In this document: positions 25,082 through 31,816 of the stretch, piece after piece | Layout of the letters: every line of letters begins with the position of its first letter | Position numbering within the stretch: the first letter of the stretch is position 1 | Source of the DNA: Candidatus Falkowiibacteriota bacterium | GTDB taxonomy: Bacteria; Patescibacteriota; Patescibacteriia; Patescibacteriales; UBA12465 | Direction of reading: 5' to 3' | DNA: 41,089 nt | NCBI GenBank assembly: GCA_026396875.1 | Contig: JAPLVY010000008.1 | Coordinates: 1-41,089, forward strand | Made by a program: the position numbers and the translations under genes | The notes under the pieces: generated by a model | Seen by the model: the letters and a program-made list of their open reading frames with translations, nothing else | The model's database searches: none | Told to the model about the DNA's origin: nothing

Positions 25082-25110
25082 ATAATAACACACTTAAATA
25101 AAAATGTCAA
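25082..25110 (-). promoter_or_regulatory. Promoter of the 423-aa membrane protein gene
   Basis: TTGACA at 25105-25110 and TATTAT at 25082-25087 are separated by exactly 17 bases. Confidence 0.8.
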
Positions 25111-25140
25111 TTTATATTTAATAAATCCTCTATTATAAGC

Positions 25141-25166
25141 AAAAATCCCCCAATTGGAGGATTTTT
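25141..25166 (-). terminator. Terminator at the end of the infA-rpsI operon
   Basis: On the minus strand AAAAATCCTCCAA pairs with TTGGGGGATTTTT, with one U-G pair in place of a mismatch on the other strand. It lies about 20 bases after the rpsI stop and ends in TTTTT. Confidence 0.8.
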
Positions 25167-25186
25167 GAAAAGTATGTAAATTGGCT

Positions 25187-25696
25187 TTAGCGCTTGGACC
25201 ATTGTGGTCTCTTTCTGGCGCCTTTCAAACCTGGTTTCTTTCTTTCTTTGGAGCGACGATCACGGGTCAACCAACCGTTAACCTTTAATTGATCTTTTAA
25301 AGCTTCATCAAAAGCAAACAAAGCGCGGGCAATTCCATGACGAACTGCTTCAACTTGACCGCTCATGCCGCCACCGCGTACGATGATGGAAAAGTTCAAA
25401 TCACGAACATGACCAGAGGCTTTTAAAGGCTGGGTCAGGATATTTACCATCTCGCCAGGAAAATATTGAGAAGCTTTTTTGCCGTTAACAATGATGACAC
25501 CCTTACCGTTTTTGAATAAACGAACTTGGGCGGCGGAAGTTTTGCGACGACCAACGGCCTTCAAATATTCGCCGGAGAAATCAGCGGTTTCAGGAGTCTT
25601 TTCAAACACCGCCTCTTCTGTATCCAAAGCTTCGTCCTCAATTAACTCAGGGGCTTTCTTTGGTTCTTTTTCTTTGCTTGTTTTCTTTTCTGGCAT
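25187..25696 (-). CDS. rpsI: 30S ribosomal protein S9 with acidic N-terminal extension
   Basis: S9 (169 aa) reaches the P site with its C-terminal tail, here ending KGARKRPQWSKR as in all bacteria. The core begins near residue 45 (YLKAVGRRKTSAAQVRLFKNGKG) and contains VRGGGMSGQVEAVRHGIARAL. The first 43 residues are a Lys/Glu-rich tail not found in E. coli S9 (130 aa). It is the last gene of the operon, 11 bp after rplM. Confidence 0.96.
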   Translation of the reverse strand: MPEKKTSKEKEPKKAPELIEDEALDTEEAVFEKTPETADFSGEYLKAVGRRKTSAAQVRLFKNGKGVIIVNGKKASQYFPGEMVNILTQPLKASGHVRDLNFSIIVRGGGMSGQVEAVRHGIARALFAFDEALKDQLKVNGWLTRDRRSKERKKPGLKGARKRPQWSKR

Positions 25697-25707
25697 AATA
25701 CTCTAAA

Positions 25708-26064
25708 TTATTTGATGATTAAACGCTTAAGCATAGCGACTCTCATTTTTGTATCAGGAAGCATCTCGCGAACTGCGCGACGCAAAACATCTCCAGGGTT
25801 ATCAGCAAGAATTTCGGAGATTTTCTTGGTTTTTAAACCACCCAGATAACCTGAATAGCTAAAATATTTCTTTTGTTCAGCCTTTTTGCCGGTAAACTTT
25901 AGACCCTCAATACCGGAAACTTCAACAATATCACCCAAATCTAAATGCGGTTGATATTCTGGTTTGTTTTTACCACGCAAGATTGTGGCAATATTGGTGG
26001 CCAAGCGTCCGACGGTTTTGTCGGTGGCATCAATTTTATGTAGTTTTCTTTCCACTTTTATCAT
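25708..26064 (-). CDS. rplM: 50S ribosomal protein L13, short form
   Basis: L13 (118 aa) is an early 50S assembly protein. Visible are KIDATDKTVGRLATNIATILRGKNKPEY and the YSGYLGGLK loop, then AVREMLPDTKMRVAMLKRLIIK. The protein stops there; E. coli L13 (142 aa) has about 24 more residues. It pairs with rpsI as in most bacteria. Confidence 0.96.
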   Translation of the reverse strand: MIKVERKLHKIDATDKTVGRLATNIATILRGKNKPEYQPHLDLGDIVEVSGIEGLKFTGKKAEQKKYFSYSGYLGGLKTKKISEILADNPGDVLRRAVREMLPDTKMRVAMLKRLIIK

Positions 26065-26083
26065 ATTTTTATGTTAACAGGAT

Positions 26084-26434
26084 TTATACTAGTTCAATCT
26101 GAACCATCTCCGCGCCATCTCCCTGGCGAGTACCGAGCTTGACGATGCGAGTGTAACCACCCTGGCGTTCGCGATAGCGATCGGCCAAAACTTCAATAGC
26201 CTTCTTTACTGCATTCTCCTGGGGTAAGGTTGCGATTAGCTCGCGACGAGCAGACAAAGTGCCAGCTTTGGCAACAGTGATCATCTTCTCAACTAAAGAG
26301 CGAACAACCTTGGCTTTTGCCTCAGTGGTTTTTACTTTTTCGTAGATGATGATGCTGGAAGCCATATTGCGAAGCATCAGCTCGCGAGGAGCTTTTTTGC
26401 GATCTAAAGTTTTGTTGACGTTACCGTGTCTCAT
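26084..26434 (-). CDS. rplQ: 50S ribosomal protein L17
   Basis: L17 (116 aa) lies near the exit tunnel. It shows the standard MRHGNVNKTLDRKKAPRELMLRNMASSIIIYEKVKTTEAKAKVVRSLVEKMI opening and closes with YTRIVKLGTRQGDGAEMVQIELV. It follows rpoA by 33 bp, the usual alpha-operon order. Confidence 0.97.
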   Translation of the reverse strand: MRHGNVNKTLDRKKAPRELMLRNMASSIIIYEKVKTTEAKAKVVRSLVEKMITVAKAGTLSARRELIATLPQENAVKKAIEVLADRYRERQGGYTRIVKLGTRQGDGAEMVQIELV

Positions 26435-26467
26435 ATAATCGGAGTGAAAATTTCGTTATTTAAAAAA

Positions 26468-27271
26468 TTATTTGATCTTTTTGGCTTTTTTGGCAGGTTT
26501 TTCTTCTTCCACTGACTCCTCTTCAATTACCTCGCCTTCTGCAATTTCTTCCTCTGGGGAATTTTCTTCAACTAACATTTCCATTGCTCCAGGAAGCAAA
26601 ACACTGAATTGATCAACCAGAACTTTTACTGACTGCTCAAAAGCTTCCATTGGAGTAATTGTGCCATCAGTCTTCAGGTTTAAAACTAATTTATCCCAAT
26701 TGGTCATTTTACCAACGCGGGTATTTTCGACATCGATGCTCACAATCAGCACTGGAGAAAAGATGGAATCAATTTCAATATAACCAATATCACGTCCGTC
26801 CTTCTTGTTACCCTCCACCATGCGGTAGCCTCGACCCTCGTTAACATAGATTTCTAGGTCTAAGTTAGAGGTAGCGGCAGTGGTTTCAGCCAAGAAAAGC
26901 TCGGGATTAGCGATTTCGACATCGCTATTTTTGGCAATATCGGCGGCAGTAATTTTCTTTGCCCCCTTAACGTGAAGCTCCAAGATAACTTCTTCTTCGG
27001 TGTGAATTTTTAATCTGAGTTGTTTCAAATTTAACAGAATTTCCAAGACGTCTTCTTTTACTCCTGGCATAGCCATAAATTCATGGCTAATTCCCTTGAT
27101 CTTCACGCCAACGACAGCGGCGCCAGGAAGGGATGACAACAAAACTCGGCGCAATGAATTGCCCAAAGTCATGCCATAACCTGGATACAAGGGCTCAACT
27201 ACAATTGAGCCTTCGTTCTCGTCTTTACCGGGCTTAAATTCAATTTTTTTTGCTAAAGCGATGTTTTGCAT
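26468..27271 (-). CDS. rpoA: RNA polymerase alpha subunit lacking the C-terminal domain
   Basis: Alpha (267 aa) dimerises to scaffold RNA polymerase. The N-terminal domain is complete: EGSIVVEPLYPGYGMTLGNSLRRVLLSSLPGAAV, then the second conserved patch around EMLVEENS. Normal alpha is 310-330 aa and has an alpha-CTD with a helix-hairpin-helix fold that binds UP elements and activators. Here the domain is replaced by a tail of about 35 residues, first strongly acidic, then KPAKKAKKIK. Promoters seen in this window are close to consensus with 17-base spacers, as expected if UP-element contacts are not used. Confidence 0.96.
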   Translation of the reverse strand: MQNIALAKKIEFKPGKDENEGSIVVEPLYPGYGMTLGNSLRRVLLSSLPGAAVVGVKIKGISHEFMAMPGVKEDVLEILLNLKQLRLKIHTEEEVILELHVKGAKKITAADIAKNSDVEIANPELFLAETTAATSNLDLEIYVNEGRGYRMVEGNKKDGRDIGYIEIDSIFSPVLIVSIDVENTRVGKMTNWDKLVLNLKTDGTITPMEAFEQSVKVLVDQFSVLLPGAMEMLVEENSPEEEIAEGEVIEEESVEEEKPAKKAKKIK

Positions 27272-27279
27272 AATAAGAC

Positions 27280-27314
27280 GCGTTTTGCTTGGCTAAAATA
27301 GCCAGAATTAACGC
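27280..27314 (-). other. Two-tier hairpin in the rpsD-rpoA spacer
   Basis: TGGCTA and TAGCCA form a perfect six-base stem with a three-base loop; GCGTT and AACGC form an outer five-base stem across a symmetric internal loop. It lies between the rpsD stop and the rpoA start. It could protect or tune the downstream rpoA message. There is no U tract, so it is not a terminator. Confidence 0.45.
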
Positions 27315-27318
27315 TTAA

Positions 27319-27942
27319 TTATTTTGAGTAATGTTCAATGATCATTTGGACATTAAAGTTCTGAGGTAGGTCTGAATCATTTGGTTCGTGCAGAACTTTG
27401 GCGCTATTATCCTTTTCCTTATTCAACCAACTTGGTAATTCAGCCTTCTTGGTTTGGTTGCCATCTCGGAAGAAACGGCTCTTTTCGCTAGATTTTTTAA
27501 TGGCAATAACATCGCCAACTTTTACAGTCATTGAAGGAGTGCTGGCCTTGCGAGCATTAACAGTGAAATGACCATGGTTGACCAACTGTCTAGCTTGAGT
27601 GCGGGAAGCAGCTAATCCCAAGCGATAAACAACGTTGTCCAAGCGCATTTCCAAGAGGCGGAAAAAATTCTTACCGGCATCACCAGTTTTCTTTTGAGCA
27701 ATCACGAAAGTATCACGGAATTGCTTCTCCATTAAATTATAGAATTTTTTGGCTTTCTGTTTTTCTGCTAATTGCAAACCGTAGTCGCTCAAACGTTTGC
27801 GACCCTTCGGACCATGGAATCCAGGAGCAAAATTACGCTTAACCATTCCGCATTTAGCAGTACTGCAGCGATCTCCTTTCAAAAACAGTTTTTCACCAAG
27901 ACGGCGGCACTGTTTGCATTTTGGTTCTAAATTTCTACCCAT
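27319..27942 (-). CDS. rpsD: 30S ribosomal protein S4, zinc-binding form
   Basis: S4 (207 aa) is a primary 16S rRNA binder and, in E. coli, the repressor of the alpha operon. The N-terminus has four cysteines (KCKQCRR and RCSTAKC), the zinc form known from Thermus. The S4 RNA-binding domain starts near residue 98 with MRLDNVVYRLGLAASRTQARQLVNHGHFTVN. The length is normal. Confidence 0.97.
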   Translation of the reverse strand: MGRNLEPKCKQCRRLGEKLFLKGDRCSTAKCGMVKRNFAPGFHGPKGRKRLSDYGLQLAEKQKAKKFYNLMEKQFRDTFVIAQKKTGDAGKNFFRLLEMRLDNVVYRLGLAASRTQARQLVNHGHFTVNARKASTPSMTVKVGDVIAIKKSSEKSRFFRDGNQTKKAELPSWLNKEKDNSAKVLHEPNDSDLPQNFNVQMIIEHYSK

Positions 27943-27970
27943 ATCAATATTTTGAAAAATTTCTAATTAA

Positions 27971-28552
27971 TTACACGCGTCTTGGTTTCTTTGGACGGCA
28001 GCCATTGTGAGGCACCGGGGTAACATCTTTGATTGCGGTGACATTTAAGCCATTGGCGTTCAAAGCGCGGATGGCAGCTTCGCGACCCGTGCCAACACCG
28101 GCAACAAATACGCTGACTTCCTCCAAACCATATTCTTCACGAGCTTTTTGGGAAGCAATTTTGGTAATAATCTGAGCGGCGTAAGGAGTAGCTTTTTTGG
28201 CACCCTTGAAACCGGCCATACCAGCACTTGCCCAAGAAATAACGTCGCCGTTAGTGTCAGTCAGAGAAATCATGGTGTTGTTATAGGTGGCATTGATATA
28301 AGCGCGGCCAACTTTAACAATCTTGGCACCGGCTTTTTTCTTTTTCTTCTTCACCAATTTTTTCTTTGCCCTGGCCTGTTTGTTCTTTTCCAGTTTCTGC
28401 TTGATTTCGTCCGGTAACTCTTCGTCAGCGGCGGACAAGGTGGAAAATTTCAAATCTTCGTCATCATCATCTTCAACTGGAGCAATTACCGCTTCCGCTG
28501 GAGCGACTGGGGCCAAGACTTCTTCTTCAATTTTCTTATTCTCTTCAGACAT
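27971..28552 (-). CDS. rpsK: 30S ribosomal protein S11 with long N-terminal extension
   Basis: S11 (193 aa against about 129 in E. coli) forms part of the 30S platform. The core begins near residue 78 ([36 protein letters not shown]) and ends with the signature [26 protein letters not shown]. The extra 75 residues consist of an acidic Glu/Asp/Ala part followed by a Lys-rich stretch. The gene is preceded by 58 AT-rich bases and copy 2 of the 113-bp repeat. Confidence 0.97.
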   Translation of the reverse strand: MSEENKKIEEEVLAPVAPAEAVIAPVEDDDDEDLKFSTLSAADEELPDEIKQKLEKNKQARAKKKLVKKKKKKAGAKIVKVGRAYINATYNNTMISLTDTNGDVISWASAGMAGFKGAKKATPYAAQIITKIASQKAREEYGLEEVSVFVAGVGTGREAAIRALNANGLNVTAIKDVTPVPHNGCRPKKPRRV

Positions 28553-28610
28553 AAATTATATTATATTTTTTGAATATTGGATTCTTCTTTATAATGATTA
28601 TTTTGGATTT

Positions 28611-28723
28611 CATTTTGAAGTGAAATGTGAGGAAGGAATCAACATTGGAGTGAGCCGTATTTCACATACGGTGAACGAACAATGTTGAGAGCCTGACGAA
28701 GCAGTTCGCTCAAAATGGAAGCC
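28611..28723 (-). repeat. 113-bp structured repeat, copy 2 (rpsM-rpsK spacer)
   Basis: Same length as copy 1. The middle stem, positions 29-36 with 71-78 (TCAACATT/AATGTTGA), is perfect here; relative to copy 1 two base pairs changed on both sides (C-G to T-A and G-C to A-T) and one mismatch became A-T. The outer stem differs by one position that becomes a G-U pair only in the transcribed-strand RNA. It begins six bases after the first stop of rpsM, which is again a tandem stop (TAG TAG). Confidence 0.9.
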
Positions 28724-28729
28724 ACTCTA

Positions 28730-29122
28730 CTAAGTCTTTAATCCGGCCTTAACCTTTCCAGATCCTGCAGTCATACGCTTATTGCCACGAACAGTTCTGC
28801 TATTAGTCTTTGTTCTCTGGCCACGAGCTGGTAAGTTCTTGGCGTGTCTAGTGCCACGATAACAACCGATATCCTTTAAACGTTTGATATTGCTTTGGAC
28901 TTCACGACGTAAGTCACCTTCGACGGTGTGTTGTTTCTCAACGATTTCACGGATTAAGTTTACTTCTGCTTCAGAGAAATCCTTCATTTTAGTTTCCGGA
29001 TTGACTTTCGCTTTTTCTAAAATTTTGTGCGCGCGGGTAATGCCGACACCATAAATATAAGTCAGAGCGACATGGGCGCGTTTTTCAATAGGAATATTTA
29101 CTCCTGCGATTCTAATAGCCAT
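28730..29122 (-). CDS. rpsM: 30S ribosomal protein S13
   Basis: S13 (130 aa) forms intersubunit bridges with L5 and contacts P-site tRNA. It opens [35 protein letters not shown] (helix-two turns-helix) and has the signature [28 protein letters not shown]. The length is slightly above the usual 118-125 aa. It ends with two TAG codons in a row, followed immediately by the repeat. Confidence 0.97.
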   Translation of the reverse strand: MAIRIAGVNIPIEKRAHVALTYIYGVGITRAHKILEKAKVNPETKMKDFSEAEVNLIREIVEKQHTVEGDLRREVQSNIKRLKDIGCYRGTRHAKNLPARGQRTKTNSRTVRGNKRMTAGSGKVKAGLKT

Positions 29123-29148
29123 ACAAAATAATTACAAAATAAATAAAA

Positions 29149-29262
29149 TTAGCCCTGTCTTTGCTTGTGCTTAGGGTTTTCACAAATTACATGGACGCGT
29201 CCTTTGCGGCGCACCACTTTGCAGTCTTTACAAATTTTCTTCGCACTCGCTCTTACTTTCAT
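29149..29262 (-). CDS. rpmJ: 50S ribosomal protein L36
   Basis: A 37-aa frame translates as a basic peptide with the L36 zinc ligands: CKDC at residues 11-14, Cys27 (VICEN) and His32 (NPKHKQRQG). The start [14 protein letters not shown] is the family's standard. It lies 26 bp before rpsM and 47 bp after infA, the usual infA-rpmJ-rpsM order. Confidence 0.96.
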   Translation of the reverse strand: MKVRASAKKICKDCKVVRRKGRVHVICENPKHKQRQG

Positions 29263-29309
29263 ATAAAATCTAAATTAATATCTTGATAATTTCTATAAAT
29301 ACTCGGGAT

Positions 29310-29576
29310 TTAGAGGCGGTAGGTGATTCGACCCTTGGTTAAATCATAAGGGCTGATCTGCAATTTAACTTTGTCACCAGGAAGTAAACGGATTTTATTC
29401 ATTCTCATTCTACCTGATAAATGAGCCAAGATTTCATGACCACTGGGAAGCGCAACGCGAAAAGTGGCGGCCGGCATTAATTCCAAGACCTCACCTTGCA
29501 TTTCAATAAAATCTTTGGCGTTTAAAGTTTCGTTAGTTTCCGAATTTTCCTTAGCCTTTCGTTTTGCCTTTGACAT
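29310..29576 (-). CDS. infA: Translation initiation factor IF-1
   Basis: IF-1 (88 aa) occupies the A site during initiation. The OB-fold core reads [60 protein letters not shown], a clear family match. The first 22 residues before FIEMQGEV are a Lys/Glu/Asn-rich extension; canonical IF-1 has about seven. I chose the ATG at 29576 over the GTG at 29582. It is the first gene of the alpha-type operon and sits directly behind a terminator-like hairpin. Confidence 0.96.
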   Translation of the reverse strand: MSKAKRKAKENSETNETLNAKDFIEMQGEVLELMPAATFRVALPSGHEILAHLSGRMRMNKIRLLPGDKVKLQISPYDLTKGRITYRL

Positions 29577-29582
29577 TAACAC

Positions 29583-29650
29583 AAAAAAATTTGATAAAAA
29601 CCTAGTGATTTTATCAAAATCTTCAAAATATAAAACAAGTTAGCTTGTTT
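29583..29650 (-). promoter_or_regulatory. Tandem hairpins in the infA leader, the second terminator-like
   Basis: In transcript order: AAACAAG-CTAA-CTTGTTT (29633-29650), then TTTGATAAAA with TTTTATCAAA around nine bases (29590-29618), followed by seven T (29583-29589). The second hairpin plus T run has the form of an intrinsic terminator, though all AT except one G-C pair, and ends six bases before the infA ATG. It may be an attenuator for the whole operon. Confidence 0.55.
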
Positions 29651-29667
29651 AAATTTAATATAGGTAC

Positions 29668-29696
29668 ATTATATGGGAAACGCGCGGTGATGTCAA
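29668..29696 (-). promoter_or_regulatory. Perfect consensus promoter of the infA-rpsI operon
   Basis: TTGACA (29691-29696) and TATAAT (29668-29673) match the sigma-70 consensus at all twelve positions with a 17-base spacer. Transcription should start near 29661. It overlaps nothing but lies only 22 bases after the alaS stop. Confidence 0.9.
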
Positions 29697-29719
29697 TAGT
29701 GACCGCTACAAAAAAATGA

Positions 29720-31519
29720 TTATTCCAAAACTGCCTTAATGCGCCTCACTCCTGAGCTGGACGACTCTTCTTTTTGAATCTTGAAATGGCCTAATTCTCC
29801 AGTATTTTTAACATGGGGGCCACCACAGATTTCACGAGAAAAGACTTTATTCCAATTAGCAGTATCGGGACCATTTTCTATACCAGCAGTATAAACTTTA
29901 ACCTTTTCTCCGTACTTTGAATCAAAAACTCCCATTGCCCCAGTATTTTTCGCTTCTTCTAGCGATAATTCTTCACAACCCACTGCCAATTTGTCATTAA
30001 TTGCTAAATTAACCAGTTTTTCAGTCTCGGTAATTTGGACCGGGGTCATTTTTTCTGGATAAGAGAAGTCAAAACGAAGCCTTTCGGGGGTGATATTGCT
30101 ACCTTTTTGAGTGACTCCATCCCCCAATACCTGGCGCAAGGCCGCCAAAAGAAGGTGGGCGGCGGTGTGTAATTTAGTGGTTTCTTCGCTATTATCAGCT
30201 AAACCTCCTTTAAATTTACCGGCCGCTGCGGTACGAGATAAATCTTGGTGCTTGCTTAATTCGGTTTCAAAGCCAATTTTATCAACCGTCATTCCCTTCT
30301 CCTTGGCCAATTCTTCGGTAATTTCCAAAGGAAATCCATAACTCTGATAAAGATTAAAGGCGCGAACACCATCAATAGATAGGCCGTTTAGCTTATTAAA
30401 TTCCAGCAGACCCTTCTCCAGGGTTCGACTAAACTTCTCTTCTTCTTTGTCCAGTTCTGCACAAATAAAATTTTCATTCAGCCTTAACTCTGGATAAACC
30501 TTTTCATAATCATTAATAACCACCATCGCCAACTCTTTCAACCAATTAGTTTTATTGATTTCCAATTGACGAGCAAAACGCATTGCTCGGCGAAGTAAGC
30601 GGCGAACAATATATCCCTGATCGGTGTTGCTGGGTGCCACTCCTTTTTCGTCACCAATAATCATTGTGGACGCTTTAACGTGATCAGCAATGACGCGCAT
30701 TGCTTTTCTGATCTCTGGACTGTCAGAATATTTTTTACCAGATAGTTCTTCGGTTTTGGTGATAATATTTTTAAACAAATCGGTTTGATAATTATCACAA
30801 TGATTCAAAACCGCCGTAACCCGTTCTAGGCCAAGACCAGTGTCCACGTTCTTCTGGTTCAAAAGTTCAAATGAAGCATCTGGCTGCTTGTTGTATTGCA
30901 TGAAGACATTATTCCAGATCTCTACCCATTTATCATTATCATCATTGAAGGAGCTTGGCACTTCATCAGGATTTCCAGACCAATAGAAAATTTCCGTATC
31001 TGGACCACAAGGACCCGTAAGGCCAGCCGGCCCCCACCAATTATTTTTCTTCGGCAGTCTGGCAATCTTTTCTTTCGGCATACCCAGGGCGAGCCAAAGA
31101 TTATAAGATTCCTCGTCGAAAGGCGCGTCATTGTCACCAGCGAAAACGGAAACTGCCAATAATTTCGGGTCTAAACTTAACCACTCTGGAGAAGTTAATA
31201 ATTCCCAACTCCAAGCGATTGATTCATTTTTGAAATAATCTCCCAAAGACCAATTCCCCATCATCTCAAAGAAGGTGTGATGAGTTTCATCTCCCACTTC
31301 ATCAATATCATCAGTACGAACACACTTCTGAGCGCTAGCCAGGCGCGCACCGCCAGGATGTTTTTCTCCCAATAGATAGGGGACCAGCGGTTGCATGCCG
31401 GCAGTAGTAAACAAAACCGTGGCATCATTTTCTGGAATCAAAGAAGCACTCCTGATCACGTTGTGATCCTTTGAGCGGAAAAAGTCGAGATATTTTTGGC
31501 GTAATTCGGTGGCGGTCAT
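29720..31519 (-). CDS. alaS: Alanyl-tRNA synthetase, short form without C-Ala domain
   Basis: AlaRS (599 aa) charges tRNA-Ala. The class II catalytic core fills the first 240 residues, with QKCVRTDDIDEVG, HHTFFEMMGNWSLGDYF (motif 2 region) and GLGLERV (motif 3). The editing domain has HTAAHLLLAAL (HxxxH) and CGGPHV, which supply its zinc ligands. The protein ends at GVRRIKAVLE; usual bacterial AlaRS (about 870 aa) continues with a linker and the C-Ala domain. So tRNA binding to the elbow region by C-Ala is lost. It is the last gene of an ABC-murB-ASCH-alaS run. Confidence 0.96.
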   Translation of the reverse strand: MTATELRQKYLDFFRSKDHNVIRSASLIPENDATVLFTTAGMQPLVPYLLGEKHPGGARLASAQKCVRTDDIDEVGDETHHTFFEMMGNWSLGDYFKNESIAWSWELLTSPEWLSLDPKLLAVSVFAGDNDAPFDEESYNLWLALGMPKEKIARLPKKNNWWGPAGLTGPCGPDTEIFYWSGNPDEVPSSFNDDNDKWVEIWNNVFMQYNKQPDASFELLNQKNVDTGLGLERVTAVLNHCDNYQTDLFKNIITKTEELSGKKYSDSPEIRKAMRVIADHVKASTMIIGDEKGVAPSNTDQGYIVRRLLRRAMRFARQLEINKTNWLKELAMVVINDYEKVYPELRLNENFICAELDKEEEKFSRTLEKGLLEFNKLNGLSIDGVRAFNLYQSYGFPLEITEELAKEKGMTVDKIGFETELSKHQDLSRTAAAGKFKGGLADNSEETTKLHTAAHLLLAALRQVLGDGVTQKGSNITPERLRFDFSYPEKMTPVQITETEKLVNLAINDKLAVGCEELSLEEAKNTGAMGVFDSKYGEKVKVYTAGIENGPDTANWNKVFSREICGGPHVKNTGELGHFKIQKEESSSSGVRRIKAVLE

Positions 31520-31530
31520 ATATTTTTTAT

Positions 31531-31809
31531 TTAATCAAAAGAGATTATTTGAAAACCTTTTTCTTTTATGTCCTCCGAAGAAAACCAGAGGTCTTGCAGT
31601 CTGAATTTGAATAAATAGTTAGCCTCCTTTTCAATTACTCTCCCCGTTGCTCGACGAGTTTCCGGGTCGCTAGAGGTCCATTCTTCCAAAACCAGAATGT
31701 CGCCAACTTCTATCTCAAAATCATTGAGACGGAGTTCGTATTTTTTCTTGCCGTCCAAGATGTCTTGAAAATACTCAGGCAATACTTTTTTCACAATTCT
31801 TCTGCTCAT
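31531..31809 (-). CDS. ASCH/DUF3850-type PUA-like protein
   Basis: This 92-aa protein has the hallmarks of the DUF3850 branch of the ASCH superfamily: a helix followed by FQDILDGKKKYELRLNDFEIEVGDILVLEEW, where K-x-x-E-x-R-x-N-D and VGD-I-L-L-E-W are diagnostic, then the strand TGRVIEKEANYLF. ASCH domains resemble PUA domains and probably bind RNA or modified nucleotides. It lies 11 bp before alaS and 7 bp after murB, so a link to tRNA is conceivable, but the substrate is unknown. Confidence 0.85.
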   Translation of the reverse strand: MSRRIVKKVLPEYFQDILDGKKKYELRLNDFEIEVGDILVLEEWTSSDPETRRATGRVIEKEANYLFKFRLQDLWFSSEDIKEKGFQIISFD

Positions 31810-31816
31810 GAGATTA

